Assembly: GCA_005801425.1 (NCBI GenBank)
Contig: SYDY01000001.1
Coordinates: 1 to 6,449 of the forward strand
Direction: 5' to 3'
Source of the DNA: Bdellovibrionales bacterium
GTDB taxonomy: Bacteria > Myxococcota > XYA12-FULL-58-9 > SYDY01
Length of the DNA stretch: 6,449 nt
Part shown: positions 6,351-6,449 of the stretch, in pieces
How the letters are laid out: each line of letters starts with the position of its first letter
How positions within the stretch are numbered: position 1 is the first letter of the stretch
Program-made: the position numbers and the translations under genes
The notes under the pieces: model-generated
What the model saw: the letters and a program-made list of their open reading frames with translations, nothing else
Told to the model about the DNA's origin: nothing
Database searches by the model: none

Positions 6351-6361
6351 GATCAGTGATC
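6351..6361. repeat. 5+1+5 dyad GATCA-G-TGATC just upstream of the rhomboid-like gene
   Basis: This perfect 11-nt dyad lies 7 nt before the ATG at 6344, in the short spacer after the candidate upstream frame. The same 11-mer forms the core of the dyad at 1775-1791. It could be an operator covering the start region or chance. A TTGACA on the minus strand (6376-6381) lies nearby, but the hexamer 18 nt downstream (ACTGAT, 6352-6357) is a poor -10 box. An alternative TATATT (6380-6385) has only TTTATT (6403-6408) at -35. No promoter is therefore called. Confidence 0.3.
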
Positions 6362-6377
6362 GTCTAGGGTGTGCCTG

Positions 6378-6449
6378 TCAATATATCCCCTCGACTCTTT
6401 GCAATAAATCGCGTAAAACCCCCTCCGACGCACGCGAGCGTGGCGGAAC
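6378..6449 (-). CDS. Possible 3' end of an unidentified gene upstream of the rhomboid-like gene
   Basis: The minus strand entering from the right edge is open for 23 codons to a TGA at 6380-6378. The last residues are SEGVLRDLLQRVEGIY, which look like an ordinary amphipathic C-terminal helix. The stop lies 33 nt before the rhomboid-like ATG, a spacing that would fit an operon. The other two minus frames are also open here for part of the distance. However, one uses AGG three times in 32 codons and the other ends at 6366, so this frame has the most plausible composition. The stretch is too short to assign a family, and it could be non-coding. Confidence 0.33.
   Translation of the reverse strand, partial: VPPRSRASEGVLRDLLQRVEGIY

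Noticed and set aside
6422-6441. Stem CACG-CGAG-CGTG near the right edge as a terminator
   Set aside because: It has only four pairs and no adjacent T-run on either strand, and it may lie inside coding sequence.
1-6449. CRISPR arrays, insertion-sequence ends, phage genes, toxin-antitoxin pairs
   Set aside because: I looked for regularly spaced repeats, transposase motifs, terminal inverted repeats and small paired ORFs on both strands and saw none.

Overview
The window looks like a bacterial chromosome segment with near-balanced base composition and clear Shine-Dalgarno signals. It is gene-dense and shows no transposase, phage gene or CRISPR array. The large TPR protein has N- and C-terminal modules that I associate from memory with Myxococcota and other former Deltaproteobacteria. 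That phylum guess is weak, and nothing else in the window tests it.

Layout from left to right: (1) positions 1-19, minus strand, hold the first 19 nt of an initiator tRNA (tRNA-fMet) that runs off the left edge, with a stable-RNA-type promoter at 36-62. (2) pcm (67-732, minus) encodes protein-L-isoaspartate O-methyltransferase and ends 4 nt before that promoter. (3) A divergent intergenic region of about 77 bp (733-809) separates pcm from (4) one very large gene (810-5642, plus). It encodes a cytoplasmic tetratricopeptide-repeat protein of about 1610 residues with non-TPR modules at both ends. (5) Its 3' end overlaps by 15 nt, tail to tail, a minus-strand gene (5628-6344) for a six-helix rhomboid-family membrane protein. 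All four catalytic-site residues are replaced in it, so it is a pseudoprotease. (6) An open frame at 6378-6449 (minus) may be the 3' end of a gene lying just upstream of the rhomboid gene.

No shared pathway is evident. pcm is a housekeeping protein-repair enzyme, and the tRNA is a translation-initiation component. The TPR giant is probably a scaffold of unknown partners, and the rhomboid-like protein probably binds or handles membrane proteins without cutting them. The observations most worth a second look are the catalytically dead rhomboid, a decayed dispersed palindromic repeat captured in frame inside the TPR gene (peptide VIPAKAEIQ), in-phase slippery heptamers in both large genes where a -1 slip meets a stop almost at once, the terminal modules of the TPR protein, and the tail-to-tail overlap.
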